DNA of 64,000 bases from Astrocystis sublimbata (GCA_022453515.1 JAJNNY010000015.1:496001-560000); one strand, 5' to 3'; counted from the first letter of the stretch, positions 35,601 through 48,160 are shown. Numbers and translations are program-made. Notes: generated from the letters alone by a model not told the origin.

Positions 35601-38600
35601 GCCTGCTGGCTTGCTGGCCTCATTAAACAAAACAGGCCACAAAGAATCAGGACGCAAATTCGCGCTCTGGGCACTGCACCCGTACAGATTCAGCAATGGA
35701 GAACGGGGGTGGTGATAGGTTGTTGTCCTGCTGAAACCAGTCTAGCGGTCAATATAATGTGACATAAGTTTCCATCGTAGAGTGAGTCGCTGGGCCCAGT
35801 CCACCGTCGTGGAATCGTTGCTGTCCTTGCGACCTTGATTTTGGCACCCTGCGCGCCGGAGACGGAGCAAGGAGGCAGAGCGAACGCATTAGCGTCGAGG
35901 ACCCTTCTTTTTTGTCGTTGTCGTTGTTGTTGTTTTTACTAGGTCTCTCATTCGTCCGTACTAGTTTGCCCAGCTAACGGCATCCTAAGACCTTCTACCA
36001 AGTAGCCACATTTAGCACGTCGCTAGTCCAGTGGTCCGGTTAGAAGGAAAGTTTTTTCTCTTTCATGTTAAACATCACTACGAATACTATTTTATGTCAT
36101 TCTCTCAGTTTTTTCCATTGTTTGTGTCCCACCATTCGCACCAGCCCAGCCCCATAGCACGGGAACGAGGCGAGGGGCAAAAATGTGACGGAGGAAACGA
36201 GAAGGCATCCACTTGGATACCCTGGGAAAGACGAAGGCTGCAGGTCTTTGATTGAGAGGTCAGGGATGAGGCATTTCAAGGTGGGAAATATGCATCCCCC
36301 ATCCCTACCTACACAATTGTGTGAATGTCCGAGCCAACGCCCATCACGCTGTCATGATGTTGCCGCATTGGGTAAACAGAGCTGTGCACACACTGCTAGT
36401 ACACAACACCTTGGCTAGGGGGCATTGAAATGCTTTGTTCCCGACGTTTCGGGCTGTACTTTGGACGAAGGCGTGTTAGGAACATCCATCCGGGCATGTT
36501 TTTTATTGTTATTATTCATTTTCTGCTGTATTTGTTATTTTTATCTAGGATCTACCAGCCCGATCCTTTAACGTGCTAACAGCTCGCTACGCATTCACAA
36601 GTAGATCATCAGTCCAAGTGGGCAGGCTACACATGCGCTAGGCAAAACCTTTCTGACCACAGGTTTGCAATGGAGCAAGGCCAAAGAGACCCTTGACTCT
36701 TGTCTGATGCATGCCGCGCTACTTCGCGATGGCACACCTACAATAGCTGCTCCTGCTACCTACCGGATACATGTGCTAAGTTTGTACTGTAGGTGTCTGT
36801 AGGCTGGCAGAAGGGATAGTACCCACTGTGATAGACTTCACGTACTGCATGCATCTAGTATTATCATGAGTCGCCCAGTGGCATGAGGTACCGACTATGC
36901 ATCAGCGATCGCTCATACTATCTCTTGTAGTATTGTCAAAAGAGCACCTTGAGGCTCAGCTCCATGACAAAGACATAGATCTGTACTGTGCTGTATTTTG
37001 ATCATAGCAGGCAGGCAGCAATGTCCAAGATTCGAGAATCAGCTTCCGAATCACGCGTGTGCTGCTGTGCCTAAACAAAAGCTCGCGCCAGCCACGACCA
37101 AAGCCAGCTACGGAGCACCTGTGGAATTCGGCATGCACGAGCAGGGGGGGCATTCTACCGGTACGCATACGAGCCCGAGGTAAATGCAGAGATTGGATGT
37201 ACTCGTACCTTGTCCGCCTGGCTACCTCAAGCAAGACCTCTCGCTCGATCCATGTGGACGGACGCTAAGGGTTGAGACAGCCACGGTTCTCACATGGTGC
37301 CCACAGGCGCCCGAACCCAATCAATCCATCACGACGATGTTCACACAGCCCAGACAGATCCAGAGAGCAAGCAAGCAGCACAGAAGGGCAGAGGCCATGG
37401 CGATCAAGGGTCTGCCGCGTCGTCAAGTCACTTGCCCTACTTACCTAGCTCGCCTAGTAGTAGTATTCCTTGCCCTCTGCCATTCACAAGCGCTGTTGAC
37501 CCCCCTCGCCCCCCTTGCTGCTTGCTCGCTCTCTCTCCGGCCTCTGGCGGTTGTGGGTGCGCTGGTTGTCCGCTCCACCGGCTGACCCGACCTGGATTTT
37601 GGCCACCTGGGCCAAGGTGAGGGAGGGTGAACTGAACGCCGAAGGAGCCAAGAGCCAAGGGCGCTGCTGCTGCGAATGTGATACCTTTGGATGGGATGCA
37701 CATGTATTCACGACAAACGCCTACCCTACGTAAGGTGTTACCTCTCTACTGTCGCAGAAAGAGCCGGAGACTTACACGTAATAAAATGACAGAAAACACA
37801 ACACTGGGCAAGACAAGACATGACAGCTGTATGCAATATTGTGTTCTACCAGCAAGGACCAATGATGTGTACTGTAGACAGAAAAAAAAGAAGGAAATAC
37901 TTGAGTTTGAGTTGCACTGCAATCAAGCGCAGAATGTACTTAATTTACCAGGCTGAAAGTGAACGACTCGCTTGCTGCTTGCTGCAGCGTGGGCGTGGGA
38001 TGTTTACACTGACACTCTTTCTCTGGATCGATGGGTGCATGCTCGGCTCTAGGGATCCCCCAGTGAGTGAAGTGAGTCTTAGGCAAAGTCCCCAGTACAG
38101 GTCCCAAAGTCGCAGTCCCCATGCTCCAGGTCGAGCTTGTGGAGTCCTGGGCAGTGTGTGAGTCGTACCCAGGTACCCCTGTCTGCTGGCCCATGCCATG
38201 CAGAAAAGGCCGTTGCTCATTGCGGTCCCCCATATTTCCTGACCATGTCCACCAGTCAGTGAGTCGGCCCACCGCCCGAGTGAGCCAGCCAATCTCTGCA
38301 TGTCCGGGTTGTTCCCCCCTTGTGGACTAAGTGCCCTCGCCCACCCAACCATCACCAGCACCAAAGCCCACCCGCTAGAGCCGTAAAGAGATTAGCGGAT
38401 TAGGGTAGTTTGTAATCCATGCTCACCTACAAACTTGCCCATCGCTTGACCAGTGACCACTGGAGCAGACTCAAGGTGGTACTGCTAGTGGTTTAGGCAA
38501 GTACCTCGGCGGGTTCGAGGGCAGCGCATGGTACCGCTCGTCGCGCCCATCCCGCACCTATCTCGCCCCCCGTCCCTCCGCCTACGGGCTCTGGGGGAGG

Positions 38601-38850
38601 TACCTACACACACCACCTTCACTTCACTGACTTACACCACCTCACAGGCTCGACAGGTACCGTGCCCATCCGTGTCAGGGCTTGTGTTCCTAGGTACAGT
38701 CTAGCAGCGACGCTATCCATCCCGCATCCACTCCTCGCCCCATCCTCCTTTCATCACCTCCCATGTCCTGCTGCTTTCTTCACCCGCCGTCATTCCCTCT
38801 AATCCGAGCCATCTCCTCCCACCTCCTCCTCTCCTTCTGACAATCATCAT
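26693..38850. other. Gene-free stretch of about 12 kb
   Basis: I can support no protein gene, tRNA, 5S rRNA or spliceosomal snRNA on either strand. All ORFs are short, lack domains and read like translated intergenic sequence. The stretch holds many TACCTA/TAGGTA words, TACCTAGGTA palindromes at 29542, 30663 and 31071, simple repeats such as (CAAG)n near 27096-27113 and (AAT)n near 31783, and a CTAGCGTT/AACGCTAG hairpin near 33572-33590. There is no obvious RIP bias. It may hold upstream control sequence for the cyclin gene or unannotated non-coding RNA. Confidence 0.5.
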
Positions 38851-40378
38851 TGTTTGTTCTCGGCCTTTCCTTTACCTCGTAACTGTGTGTCAGTCTGTCA
38901 GTCTGGGATATCGACCGAGACCACCCCGTCCCTGTCTACTCCTCCATTACCTTCCTTCGACCTGTTCATCAGTGCGAGATCGACTGCGAGGACGACCTCG
39001 AACCAAACACAAAAAAAATCCGAGATCGAGACTTGAGATTGAGAGTTGCCAAATCGCGAGTCTGAAACGAAACATCGTTCGACGAACCTAATTGCTTGAC
39101 CGACCACCCTCTCCAGCATCACTGGCTTCGCCTTCGTCACCTCGTGTTCGGCTCACCCTCCTGGCGACGCGGTAGACGAGCTTCGCCTCTGCACCCTCAC
39201 TCGCCCGAGATAGCTGCCGCTGCTGCTACTTCTCTAGATCGACGCATTCGTGGTCGCGTTACGACCTAGACAACACCTCGGATCCTCTTCATTGAGCGAG
39301 ACGTCACCATCTGGATAGTCAATCGCAGCTATCACCTCCCCAGGCCAGCATTCCGACGACTTGTCGATACTGCTTTTTCCGCCGTCGATTCGCGTCGATT
39401 CATCCACTCGAACCCGGAACTGAGCCTCGACACAATCGACCGTTGTGACCCAACATCGACTTGGAATCTTGACCTAACGAGCAGTAAGTGTTTTGTTTAT
39501 TTTCATTTTAGATTACGCATAGACCATTACACCACTGTTTTCACAAGCACCCAAATCTCCGGAAGACTGTTCGAGGCATTACTACCCAAGTCGCCTGATC
39601 GATTTTATTCGCATGAAATAATTCGTTTTCGTGGAGATTGACGCACATTCGACGAACTCTGATGGCGATTGAATGCAACGCACGTTCCCGGCCACGATTT
39701 ATTCCACATAATGATCGTGGGGGGCCGGGTTCAAGTCATTTTGAGTTCCCATCACATTTACCTCGAGTTTTGCTCGGCCTTGTATCCAATATTTCCGATG
39801 AACTTCCAGTGCACTCGCAGCATTGCATGCTAGACCATACCTCTTAGCCTTTTTCTCTCTTTTTTACCCCACGGTCTTCGCCGCTTTGTTTCGGTTGTTC
39901 TCGTCACGTCTGCTCTTTCTTTTACCGCAAACAAAAAGATCTCGAGGCGTGGCAACTGCTAACCTTATTCTGGCATATATAGCTGTGTTATATCCTCGTG
40001 TCTCGGGCTCAAACAAGCCGACAACATCCTATTGAACAGTTATTCCTGTATCATTGTACTCTGTAACGGCACTTGCATACTAAAGATTTGAGCACCCTTA
40101 CCGGCTTTCCCACTTTGCGGCGGACCGAGCTTGCATTTCCTTCCATCATCCGAGATCCCGCACTTTACTGTTGATGGCTCGAGCGTCTCAGTAGGGTTTC
40201 GACAACCTTTCCCCCCACCGCGCGCCCTCCTCTCTTCAGCCTTGGAAGTTCGCTGCTAGTTACATCAACCCATCTTCTGTATAGAAGACCGAGCTGTAGC
40301 CTCCTCGTGCTCGAAGCAGATTTCTCCGACAAAGGTCTTTCTTTGATCTTTGACGGAGACACCCTCCCACCTTTCATC
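38851..40378 (+). promoter_or_regulatory. Probable long 5' leader of cyclin gene, with intron
   Basis: A strongly pyrimidine-rich block (about 38730-38880) looks like a fungal core promoter. The following 1.5 kb has no long ORF. A good donor GCA|GTAAGT lies at 39484 and a plausible acceptor GCGTCTCAG at about 40191, leaving an uncoding leader that joins the cyclin start at 40379. Several upstream ATGs precede the CDS. The model is inference from signals only. Confidence 0.35.
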
Positions 40379-41368
40379 ATGCCGGGCGGCGTTTGCGCGG
40401 TTCTCGATTACGAGACCGACATTATGTCCGAATATGTTGCCGACATGGCCACGCGAATCGTTCTTCCCCATGCGAGTGCCACTGCGGCGTTCCGGAAATT
40501 CGTCAACCAGATCTTGACGTCTACCCGACTCCCAAGCACCACCATCCTCCTGGGAATGAACTACCTCGCCAAGCACATGAACATGCACAAACGTGTTGGC
40601 ACCTACGACAACGTTAGCGAAGGCGAAGTTTGGAAGATGCTGACTGTTGGCTTGCTTTTGGGCAGCAAGTTCCTCGATGACAACACATTCCAGAACCGCT
40701 CCTGGTCGGATGTCAGCGGCATTGCCGTGGCTGAACTCAATGTCATGGAAGCTAGGTGGCTGCGCGACATGGATTGGAATCTCTATGTCAACCTGGATCG
40801 TAGCCATGACTACAACGCCTGGTTGGACAACTGGAAACAGTACCAAGACAGCAAACAACAAGTCATCCAACAGCAGCAGACGTACGTCGCTCCTCGCGAG
40901 AAGCTTGCGCCCATCGTCACATCGATTACCCACGAGGTTGCGGATCAGGAACGCATGAAGGCCAGCACAAGATATGGTCAGCACACCAAGATGACATACC
41001 GGCCTCGCGAGGGATCGTGGCCTAACCGTCACCAAAACCCTTGGACTCAGGCTCCTTTGACGCCTCCCGACTCGGGTTATGGCACCCCGGAGTATCTCAG
41101 CTCCGCAGCCTCGGCCAACGCGCACTACAACGAGTACTTCAGCCAGGCCGTGCAGAACCAAAACTACGGTCGCTACTACCAGCCTCCTGCGTCGCATCAC
41201 TACTCATCGTCCAGGAGTTGCTCGCAGTTCCACCGGTCATACATGAACTTCCACTTCGGACATGGTTCGTGGAATGCGGCCGTCGCCGAGTGCAACTGTG
41301 CCATGTGTGAGCCCATGACACCCATGCACTACCTGCCGCATGGGTATGGCCAGGCCGTGATGCTATAA
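40379..41368 (+). CDS. Clg1/Pcl-like cyclin, 329 aa
   Basis: Single exon starting at MPGGVCAVLDYE. Residues about 12-150 form a cyclin box of the Pho80/PCL type: MSEYVADMATRIVL, AFRKFVNQILTSTRLPSTTILLGMNYLAKH, GEVWKMLTVGLLLGSKFLDDNTFQNRSWSDV split across helices, and VMEARWLRDMDWNLYV. The C-terminal half is low complexity, Gln/Tyr/Ser-rich (QQVIQQQQTY, APLTPPDSGYGTPEYL) and ends with a Cys-containing tail. This layout fits fungal Clg1-type cyclins, which partner the Pho85/PhoA (CDK5-like) kinase in growth and development. SP/TP sites (LTPPDSGYGTP) may be phosphorylated. The start is the first ATG of the frame; upstream codons in the same frame are non-ATG. A long antisense ORF over it is a shadow. 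Confidence 0.82.
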   Translation: MPGGVCAVLDYETDIMSEYVADMATRIVLPHASATAAFRKFVNQILTSTRLPSTTILLGMNYLAKHMNMHKRVGTYDNVSEGEVWKMLTVGLLLGSKFLDDNTFQNRSWSDVSGIAVAELNVMEARWLRDMDWNLYVNLDRSHDYNAWLDNWKQYQDSKQQVIQQQQTYVAPREKLAPIVTSITHEVADQERMKASTRYGQHTKMTYRPREGSWPNRHQNPWTQAPLTPPDSGYGTPEYLSSAASANAHYNEYFSQAVQNQNYGRYYQPPASHHYSSSRSCSQFHRSYMNFHFGHGSWNAAVAECNCAMCEPMTPMHYLPHGYGQAVML

Positions 41369-44275
41369 GCCGGTTGTGTCGTCGAGGTAGCACTGGGTTC
41401 CAAGGTGAAGTCCTCGCCCATGTTTCGTGGTGCTTTCAGGCCGCGTGACCATCACCTGTCCACGGGGTTATTACTGTTCGACAACGACAGAATTCTGTCG
41501 CCGAATTCATTACGATATCACGCTCTTTTTTTCTATTATATACCCCTGTTGACGGACCGGATTTGGAGCAACAAATGCTTCACATAACGATTGATGAGAC
41601 ACGCAACCAGCAGACGGCGACACTGCCACGCCGTGAATCATGGGTCTAAATCTCGAGTATCTTCGCATACTCGCAACTCCATCCATCTGCCGGAACTGGT
41701 ACTGAATTGTCAGCACCCGTCAAATTGTGTTCCATCATACGACTTGTCTCATAATGTTCATCGCCGGCGTTCATCACGAAATTTCTTTTTACGGTTCGGA
41801 GTTCGTCTTCTTTCTACTTTTACACCCATAGATTTGGTTGTGTCATTTTGTTCCGCATTTCAGCCACGGTGGTAAATCTTTCTCACTTTGTGCGGCGTTT
41901 TAAAAGTAATGGACGTTCAGTGTTGGCTTCCATGAGCAGCCTACCACTTTGATTTTCTTCATTTTCGACGTTAGACCAAAAGCAAACTTTCCGCAACCTT
42001 CTACGATGTCGCGGGTCCTTTTCACCGACGATCTATCCTGCGCTCTACGTCCGACGCCATCGATCGCCGATATCGAGATGAACTAGTCGGATCCATCTCC
42101 AATATTCAGTCGTCGGCTTCATCGAAGGGTACATTCGCACCCACCTATGACAACATGGATGGATTCGGCTGGTCTTGTCCTCGTCCAGCATGGCCGAGTC
42201 AGGTTCTGGCTCTCGTCTTTGTCTACGAGTCCCGTTGGGGCTTTTCTCTGCCAATATTTCTTGCACTTCGCGGTTAAAATTGGGGATCGGATCGTTGGTA
42301 CACCTTTTCAGCCTTTTTTGTCCGCATACAGCTACAAAAGCCATATTGTAATGTCAGTCACCATCGGTCTCTGGGTCTCCTCCAGAGACTTCGATTGATT
42401 GTTATATGTTTTTCTTGATTTCCTTTTTTTTTTTTCATCCTAGATCGTTGGCCGGCAAAGGGGGGAACGGGGTACAAGGTGCTGGGGAAACTAATCTTTT
42501 TTTCTTTGACGACTGGTATGATATCCTCGACACCATCTCTTGCGTTGTGGTTTCGAAACCTCGATGGTGTTGTATGGGGCAGGGGAGAAAATTTGGGGAT
42601 ATTTCGGCACACACGTGCTGTTTGTTGAGCAACCATTTGAGTTTGCTGAAAATCTTGTTTTGTTGCGCACCAGATTTACATCGCGCACAAGATTTGATGA
42701 ATGGGGGGTTATGTTACGGCTTAGGGGTCTAGGGAATTGCGTTTGTGTTGTATTATTGGTGAAGGGAGAATGGACGGAAGGGATGGCAAGGAATACTCGC
42801 TCTTACTACCTACGTAGACAGAGCAGAGTACAGTAGGGTATAGTACATTTGTCGGATGAGATTGTGGTTGAGGCAAGAGTGTCTTGTCTTGGCTGGATTT
42901 CTTGTCCGTGGTATATAAAACAAACAAAACACTTTTGTGATACCCGAACAACAATTACTTCCGATTTCGACTTTGTGATTTGATGTGAATGTGAATATAT
43001 AGATGTATGCTTATCCGGTGTTAGTGTTGTGGATTTTGGCCTTGTTGGTTGGTTGATTGTTTAAATTGTGTATATTATGAGACTTTGATTGCGTGTGTAG
43101 CTAGCTAACCAACTTCGTCCCAACGTTTATTTATTTATCCTTTGAGATTCATGACGGCTATGGTTTGAGCCATTGGTATTTGGATGCTTCAAGGTTGAAT
43201 GAACACTTCTCGGGATCATGATTTGGCACGGAAGGTTATCACGCAGATTATGACCTGTAAGCCCAGGTGTCCCACCCCATCGCCAGCTGACGCAAAGTTG
43301 CTGGCAGCTGGCCCTTGGCGGTCTTCTGTCTGCCCAGTCGGCCAACCTCGGTGCAGATCACCTGTTACCAACCAACCAACCAACCACCTGAACCAACCCT
43401 GCTCAACCTTCGAAGAGGTCTCGAGATTTACTTCATTCAATCATATCTTGATATAATAATCGCAAGAGCAGCTCAAGCAAGACTAACTGCTTCTATAATC
43501 GGCGCCTTGAAGATCCCTTGAACAAGACTGCCTATTGATCTCATGATAAGGGACACCCTTCGCTGGCTGTGAAGTACTACCTACCTCTTACTTACCTAAC
43601 GCTTATCATCACGTCTCGTCTCTGTCTGTCTGTGCCCATACACACTGGGGATACGCCTATCTATATCTTCATTGGCCGGGCCGTTCAAGATTCCCTACCT
43701 AGGTAGTCGTACATACCTTCAGCACTTACTCACTTCAAAACGAGCACACCTCGAAGCCTCACTCACACCTACTTCATATTCATCACACCTGTCTCATTGA
43801 CCTTCTGCGACGTATGATATATCTCACGGCTCATACATAGGTCTGATTGATTGATTGACTGATTGATTGATCGATCGATCAACTCACCAACCAACCAACC
43901 GAGTCGCATCACACATATACACACATATATCGACCTATGAACCAGGTGCCAACGTGCATGAGCATGAGCCTGAACCTGAACCTACTCTTGGTCTAGTCGT
44001 GACTGAGCATCCATCTATCTATCTATCTATCTCTACCAGCCTGGCCACAGGTCGCGGGTCGCGTCACTACTCAAGTACGAGAGTCACGGAACACGAGATC
44101 GTGGATAAGGGAAATCGCGGAATACGAAGTTGCGGCCTAAGGGAGATATCGTGGTGTTCGTGAGAGTGAGAGTGAGAGTGTCTAGGACAGAGACGGACAG
44201 CCGGAAAGACAGAAGATACGCATCGCACATACATATACGCATAAAACAAACCACAACTTAGACGCGTCAAGAAAC
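41369..44275. other. Intergenic, cyclin 3' end to Fyv6-type gene
   Basis: No gene is supported. The stretch contains the cyclin 3' UTR, (GATT)n/(GATC)n near 43850-43880, (CTAT)n near 44012-44030, and a TACCTAGGTA palindrome at 43696-43705. Confidence 0.5.
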
Positions 44276-45461
44276 ATGTCATCCCGCTTCGTCTCGGGCG
44301 GGACCATCGCAGGCGACGGCGGCGGTGCTGCACCACCTCCCGCCTCTTCACTTCTAGCACCAACATCCGCAACCACACCACCAACCACAACCACACCAAC
44401 AGCGCCAGGGTCAGCACCAGCACCATCATTATCAGCACCTAAAACCGAGAAATGGCCCACAAGCGGAAACATCCACATCAACCCCAGCATCAGTAGACTC
44501 AGGGAAGCAGAAGAAAGCGAGGGCAATAATACAGAAAGAGAAAAGGAGAGAGAAAAAGAGAGGGAAAAGGAAAGGGAAAAGAACCCGCTCTCAGCCGAAT
44601 GGGAGGCCGTCCAGAAAGAACTCGACGAGGAGCGGCGGCGGCGCGAGGAGACGCACAGGGCGAATACCGAGGGGTCTGGCGGGGAGAAGAGTCTTTTTGA
44701 GGTGTTGCAGGCTAATAAGGGTTTGTTTTCTTGTCTTTTGCTACTCTTTTTTTTTTCCTTTCCCGCACTATCTCTCGTACTTCGGTTCTATTCTATCTCT
44801 TATCCTTCTTGGTTTGAATCAATCTTTCCCTTGCTTCTCTACTAATCATGTCGTAGCGGCCAAGCAAGCGGCCTTCGAAGAAGCGAACCGCCTGCGCAAC
44901 CAGTTCCGCGCGCTCGACGACGACGAGATCGACTTCCTGCACGGCGTGCGCGACGAGCGGCGCGCTGAGGAGGAGCGCGTGAGGCGCGAGACGGAGGAGG
45001 GGCTTGCTGCTTTTCGGGAGAGGCAGAGGGTTGTTGATGGTGGTGGTGTTGGAGGGGATGAGCTGGCTGGGGCTGGTGATGGGAACGGTGAAGAGAATGA
45101 GGAGTGGGGACATGCTGGGCAAGGGAGGAAGAGGAAGAGGGATAAGGAGGGGAAGAGTAAGGGTATTTTAAAGGGTGTGGTGAAGAGGCGGACAAGTATT
45201 GGTGCGGGCGAGGGGCCGGGTGGGCAGAAGGGAAGTGAAGGGGTTGGTACTGGTAATGGGAGTGGGAGTGGTGATGCTGGGGGTCATTTGGCTGGGGATG
45301 AAAAGGCTACGACATCTGCGGATGCCAAAGCTGCCTCTGCGCTGGTGGCCCTGACACAAACGCAGACGGCCAAGACAGTAGAAATGCCTACGCCTACGCC
45401 TACGACGAAGAAACCGGCTTTGGGGCTTGTGGATTACGGATCGGACGAGGATGATGATTGA
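44276..45461 (+). CDS. FAM192A/Fyv6 N-terminal domain protein, 349 aa
   Basis: Two exons, 44276-44720 and 44857-45461. The intron has a GTTTGT donor, ACTAAT branch site and GTCGTAG acceptor, in phase 1. The family block spans the splice: LFEVLQANKAAKQAAFEEA then NRLRNQFRALDDDEIDFLHGV, closely matching the FAM192A/PIP30/Fyv6 domain. Yeast Fyv6 is a second-step splicing factor; human FAM192A binds the proteasome activator PA28gamma. Both are nuclear. A Pro/Thr-rich N-terminus precedes it, followed by a run of EREK repeats encoded by a purine-only tract (44536-44580). The tail has a basic patch GRKRKRDKEGKSK (likely nuclear localisation), Gly/Ser-rich sequence, and ends GLVDYGSDEDDD. Splicing versus proteasome role cannot be decided from sequence. 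Confidence 0.78.
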
Positions 45462-46438
45462 TTGATTGATTGATTGAACAACAAACGAATAATAAACAAG
45501 TAATAAAATGGGCGTTTCCGTCTTCCTAATCTAATCATTCTATATATCTACCCCATGGTCTTCTCTCCCTCGCACGCTAGCTGTATGGGAGCTGTCTTGG
45601 TCTGATTGGCGATGGCGATAATTTATAAATGGAAGCAAGAAGTGAAGCTCCTTCCTTCACCTCCGTCCGTCCGTTTTAATTATTTATTTATCTATTTAGA
45701 CCAGCGGACCGGCCGGTGTTGGTAGACGCTGAGTGTAGTTGCGGTGTATTATAGTACCGTACACACAACCCGACTCGACAGAATTGCGCAACCCCAACCC
45801 CAAACTAAACTCAACCGGATCTGATCACCAGGGCCTTGGTGGGCATATTGAGACACTAGGACTCGGCAAATTGCAAGCAAGAAAAGAGACTACGCTTTTC
45901 AGGATTAGTACCTAGCTCATTGTCACATCTGAAGAGAAGTGAGCTTAAAATGGGGGGGAGTCCCGAGGGAGCCGAGCCAATTGGGTGTGTTAGTTGTAAC
46001 CATATTTGAGTAACGAAGCTTCAAGTCTTCAGAGTAACCTACAAACTCGGTAGCACCACATAATTAACGTTAGTTACTATGCCCTGCTAAAACAAAGCTC
46101 ACGTCCCTGTCATCCTGCATTTGGGGCCTTATACTTCCTAAGGCGGGATGACAATAGAAAGTCGACCCCTGTTTAGCAGGCCCACTTTAGTGACTTCTAT
46201 ACATTATGTACCGCATTGTGTTGGTCTTTGGTTGGGAAGCAGGAAGTGATATGTACCGATTAGTTCATGTTGCAACCTGTAACATCACCGACGACGACAC
46301 GTTGGTATCTTTGATCATTCCCAACTTGCATTTCACCATTTTCTCCCACCCCAAGTTCTCACTGGCCGAACTCCCACCTAATTGCAGATCCGGGTAGCTG
46401 CCTATCTCTACCCCGCGGCCAACATAGGACTGTACAAG
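45462..46438. other. Intergenic, SDR promoter with hairpin element
   Basis: No gene is seen. It starts with a GATT microsatellite right after the Fyv6-type stop codon and contains an inverted-repeat element at 46082-46181. Confidence 0.5.
46082..46181. mobile_element. MITE-like hairpin of about 100 bp
   Basis: CCTGCTAAA at 46083-46091 is exactly inverted as TTTAGCAGG at 46172-46180. A second inverted pair lies inside (TGTCATCCTGC against GCGGGATGACA), with CCTTA/TAAGG near the centre. The whole can fold on itself. It lies about 260 bp upstream of the SDR start. No target duplication is clear. Confidence 0.45.
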
Positions 46439-47762
46439 ATGGCGGACACCGCCTCAAAGGGAACCATACTGGTCACCGGAGCAAACGGTGCCCTCGGCAG
46501 TGCAATTGTACAGCAGATAGCGTCCAAGCCCGAGTTTGCCGCTTACCACGGTCTCTATACAGTCCGCGACGCCGCCCACGCTCCGGCTCTTACCGCGGCT
46601 CTTGAGCACGGCCCGGCGTACCGGCACGATATCCTAGCGCTGGAGTTGACGGACCTGGACCATGTCCGTCAGGTGGCTGCGGGGATCAACGTGAGTCAAT
46701 CGCACCAAGCCGTAGTAGTGTTCTTCTTTAGACCCCCAAGCTCCTATTCCTCCCTTCTCCCCTTGCCGTGGGATCCGAGCACGATAATTGCAAGAAGTGC
46801 TAGTGCCATATTCGTTACTCACATCTCAAACAGGCCCGTATCTCGGCCGGCGAGATCCCTCCGATCCGTGCTCTGGTCCTCAGTGCCGGCTTCCTGGACT
46901 TCGGAAAGCAGTCGTGGACCAAGGATGGTTTGGACACCACTTTCGCCGCCAACTACCTCGGCCACTGGCTTCTCGCCCTGCTCCTCTTAAAGAGCATAGA
47001 CAAGGAGGCTGGGCGTATCGTGATCATCGGAAGCCAAGCTCATGAGTAAGTCCGCCCATTTTCCTTGTCTCTTCCGAGGCGGACGGAGTCGGACGTCCAA
47101 AAGCAAGATTCGATGAGATAGAGACGGAGACAACTACCGGACTGACGCTAACCTACGGTGCGTTGCATCCATCCAGCCCCGAAGACCCCAGAAACGCGCG
47201 CGGCGGAGCTTTCAACGACCCGCAATACAAGACCTTCATCTCGGACACGGCTAGTTTCGATGCCATTGCGAAAGGGGAATGGAGCCCGGCCAGCGAGGAC
47301 GCGTCTTTCCGCGGCGGCTACCGGCGCTACGGCGCCGCCAAGCTCTTCCTCATCATGATGCAACACGAACTGCAGGTGCGGCTCGGCGCCGATCCGGCGC
47401 TAAACAACATCTGCATCTTCGGCCTCGACCCGGGCACCATGATTAGCGGCTTGCAGAGGTTGGCGCCGTGGTTCATTCGCGTGCTGCTATTTATGGTGGT
47501 GTACCCCCTGGTCTTGTATCTGAACCCGGACAATGGACCGGTAAGGCCGACTAGTCGCTCCGCGAGCGATGCGCTGGAGCTAGCTTTTGGGAGTGTTGGG
47601 GATGAGGGGGGATTGTCGGATGTTAGGTATTTCGATGGGAGAACGCAGCTGGAGACGAGTAGGGAGGCGCGAGATCCTGCTAAAAGGGAGTTGGTGTGGA
47701 CTGAAACGGTCAAGTTGGCTGGTTTGAAGGAGGGTGAGACAGTTTTGACGAAATGGCAGTAG
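46439..47762 (+). CDS. Short-chain dehydrogenase/reductase, 349 aa
   Basis: Three exons, 46439-46690, 46834-47045 and 47177-47762, with phase-consistent GTGAGT and GTAAGT donors. The Rossmann cofactor motif TGANGALGS is at residues about 14-22, near the N-terminus. LVLSAG replaces the usual NNAG strand, and the catalytic YGAAK (Tyr-x-x-x-Lys) follows. The adjacent GGAFNDPQYKTF region and ARGG insert resemble retinol-dehydrogenase/WWOX-like fungal SDRs. A hydrophobic helix near IRVLLFMVVYPLVLYL could anchor it to a membrane. It would be an NAD(P)-dependent oxidoreductase of unknown substrate. It is tail to tail with the FAD oxidase at 48161, a pairing that could reflect shared metabolism, but no backbone enzyme of a biosynthetic cluster is in the window. 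Confidence 0.82.
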
Positions 47763-48160
47763 TTAGGCTACTCACTTCGTGGCCTGTCTTGATGTAACCC
47801 AGGCTCTTGTATGGGCTATCACTGGGCGACCTGTGTAAATCGTAACCCTCGCCTTAATCATTTATAACTATAATTTGCCGGAACTGGACCACCAGCCCTG
47901 CTTTACTTCAAGTTGCTGTTGGTCCGACACCACAGCTGACGAGGTCTTGTGCGAGCCTAAAATAGTTATCTAGCTATTTTCGTTTAATTAAAGGCTGAAG
48001 ATTGTAATGACTTGTCGGCTGATTGCTACATAAGGAGCAAATGGAATAAATTCTTCATCGACAGCACAATAATTACATGAGGCATAACTACGACCAAACG
48101 CATTCTAGGCGTAAAACGACAACCCCCTAAAACACCTTTCGTAACCATGCACTGCATTCC
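47763..48160. other. Convergent intergenic stretch
   Basis: The 3' flanks of the SDR and FAD oxidase genes; a (CAT)n run begins just inside the oxidase stop. Nothing else is seen. Confidence 0.5.

Noticed and set aside
40265..41200. 311-aa minus-strand ORF over the cyclin
   Set aside because: Shadow frame; the plus strand has a clear cyclin box.
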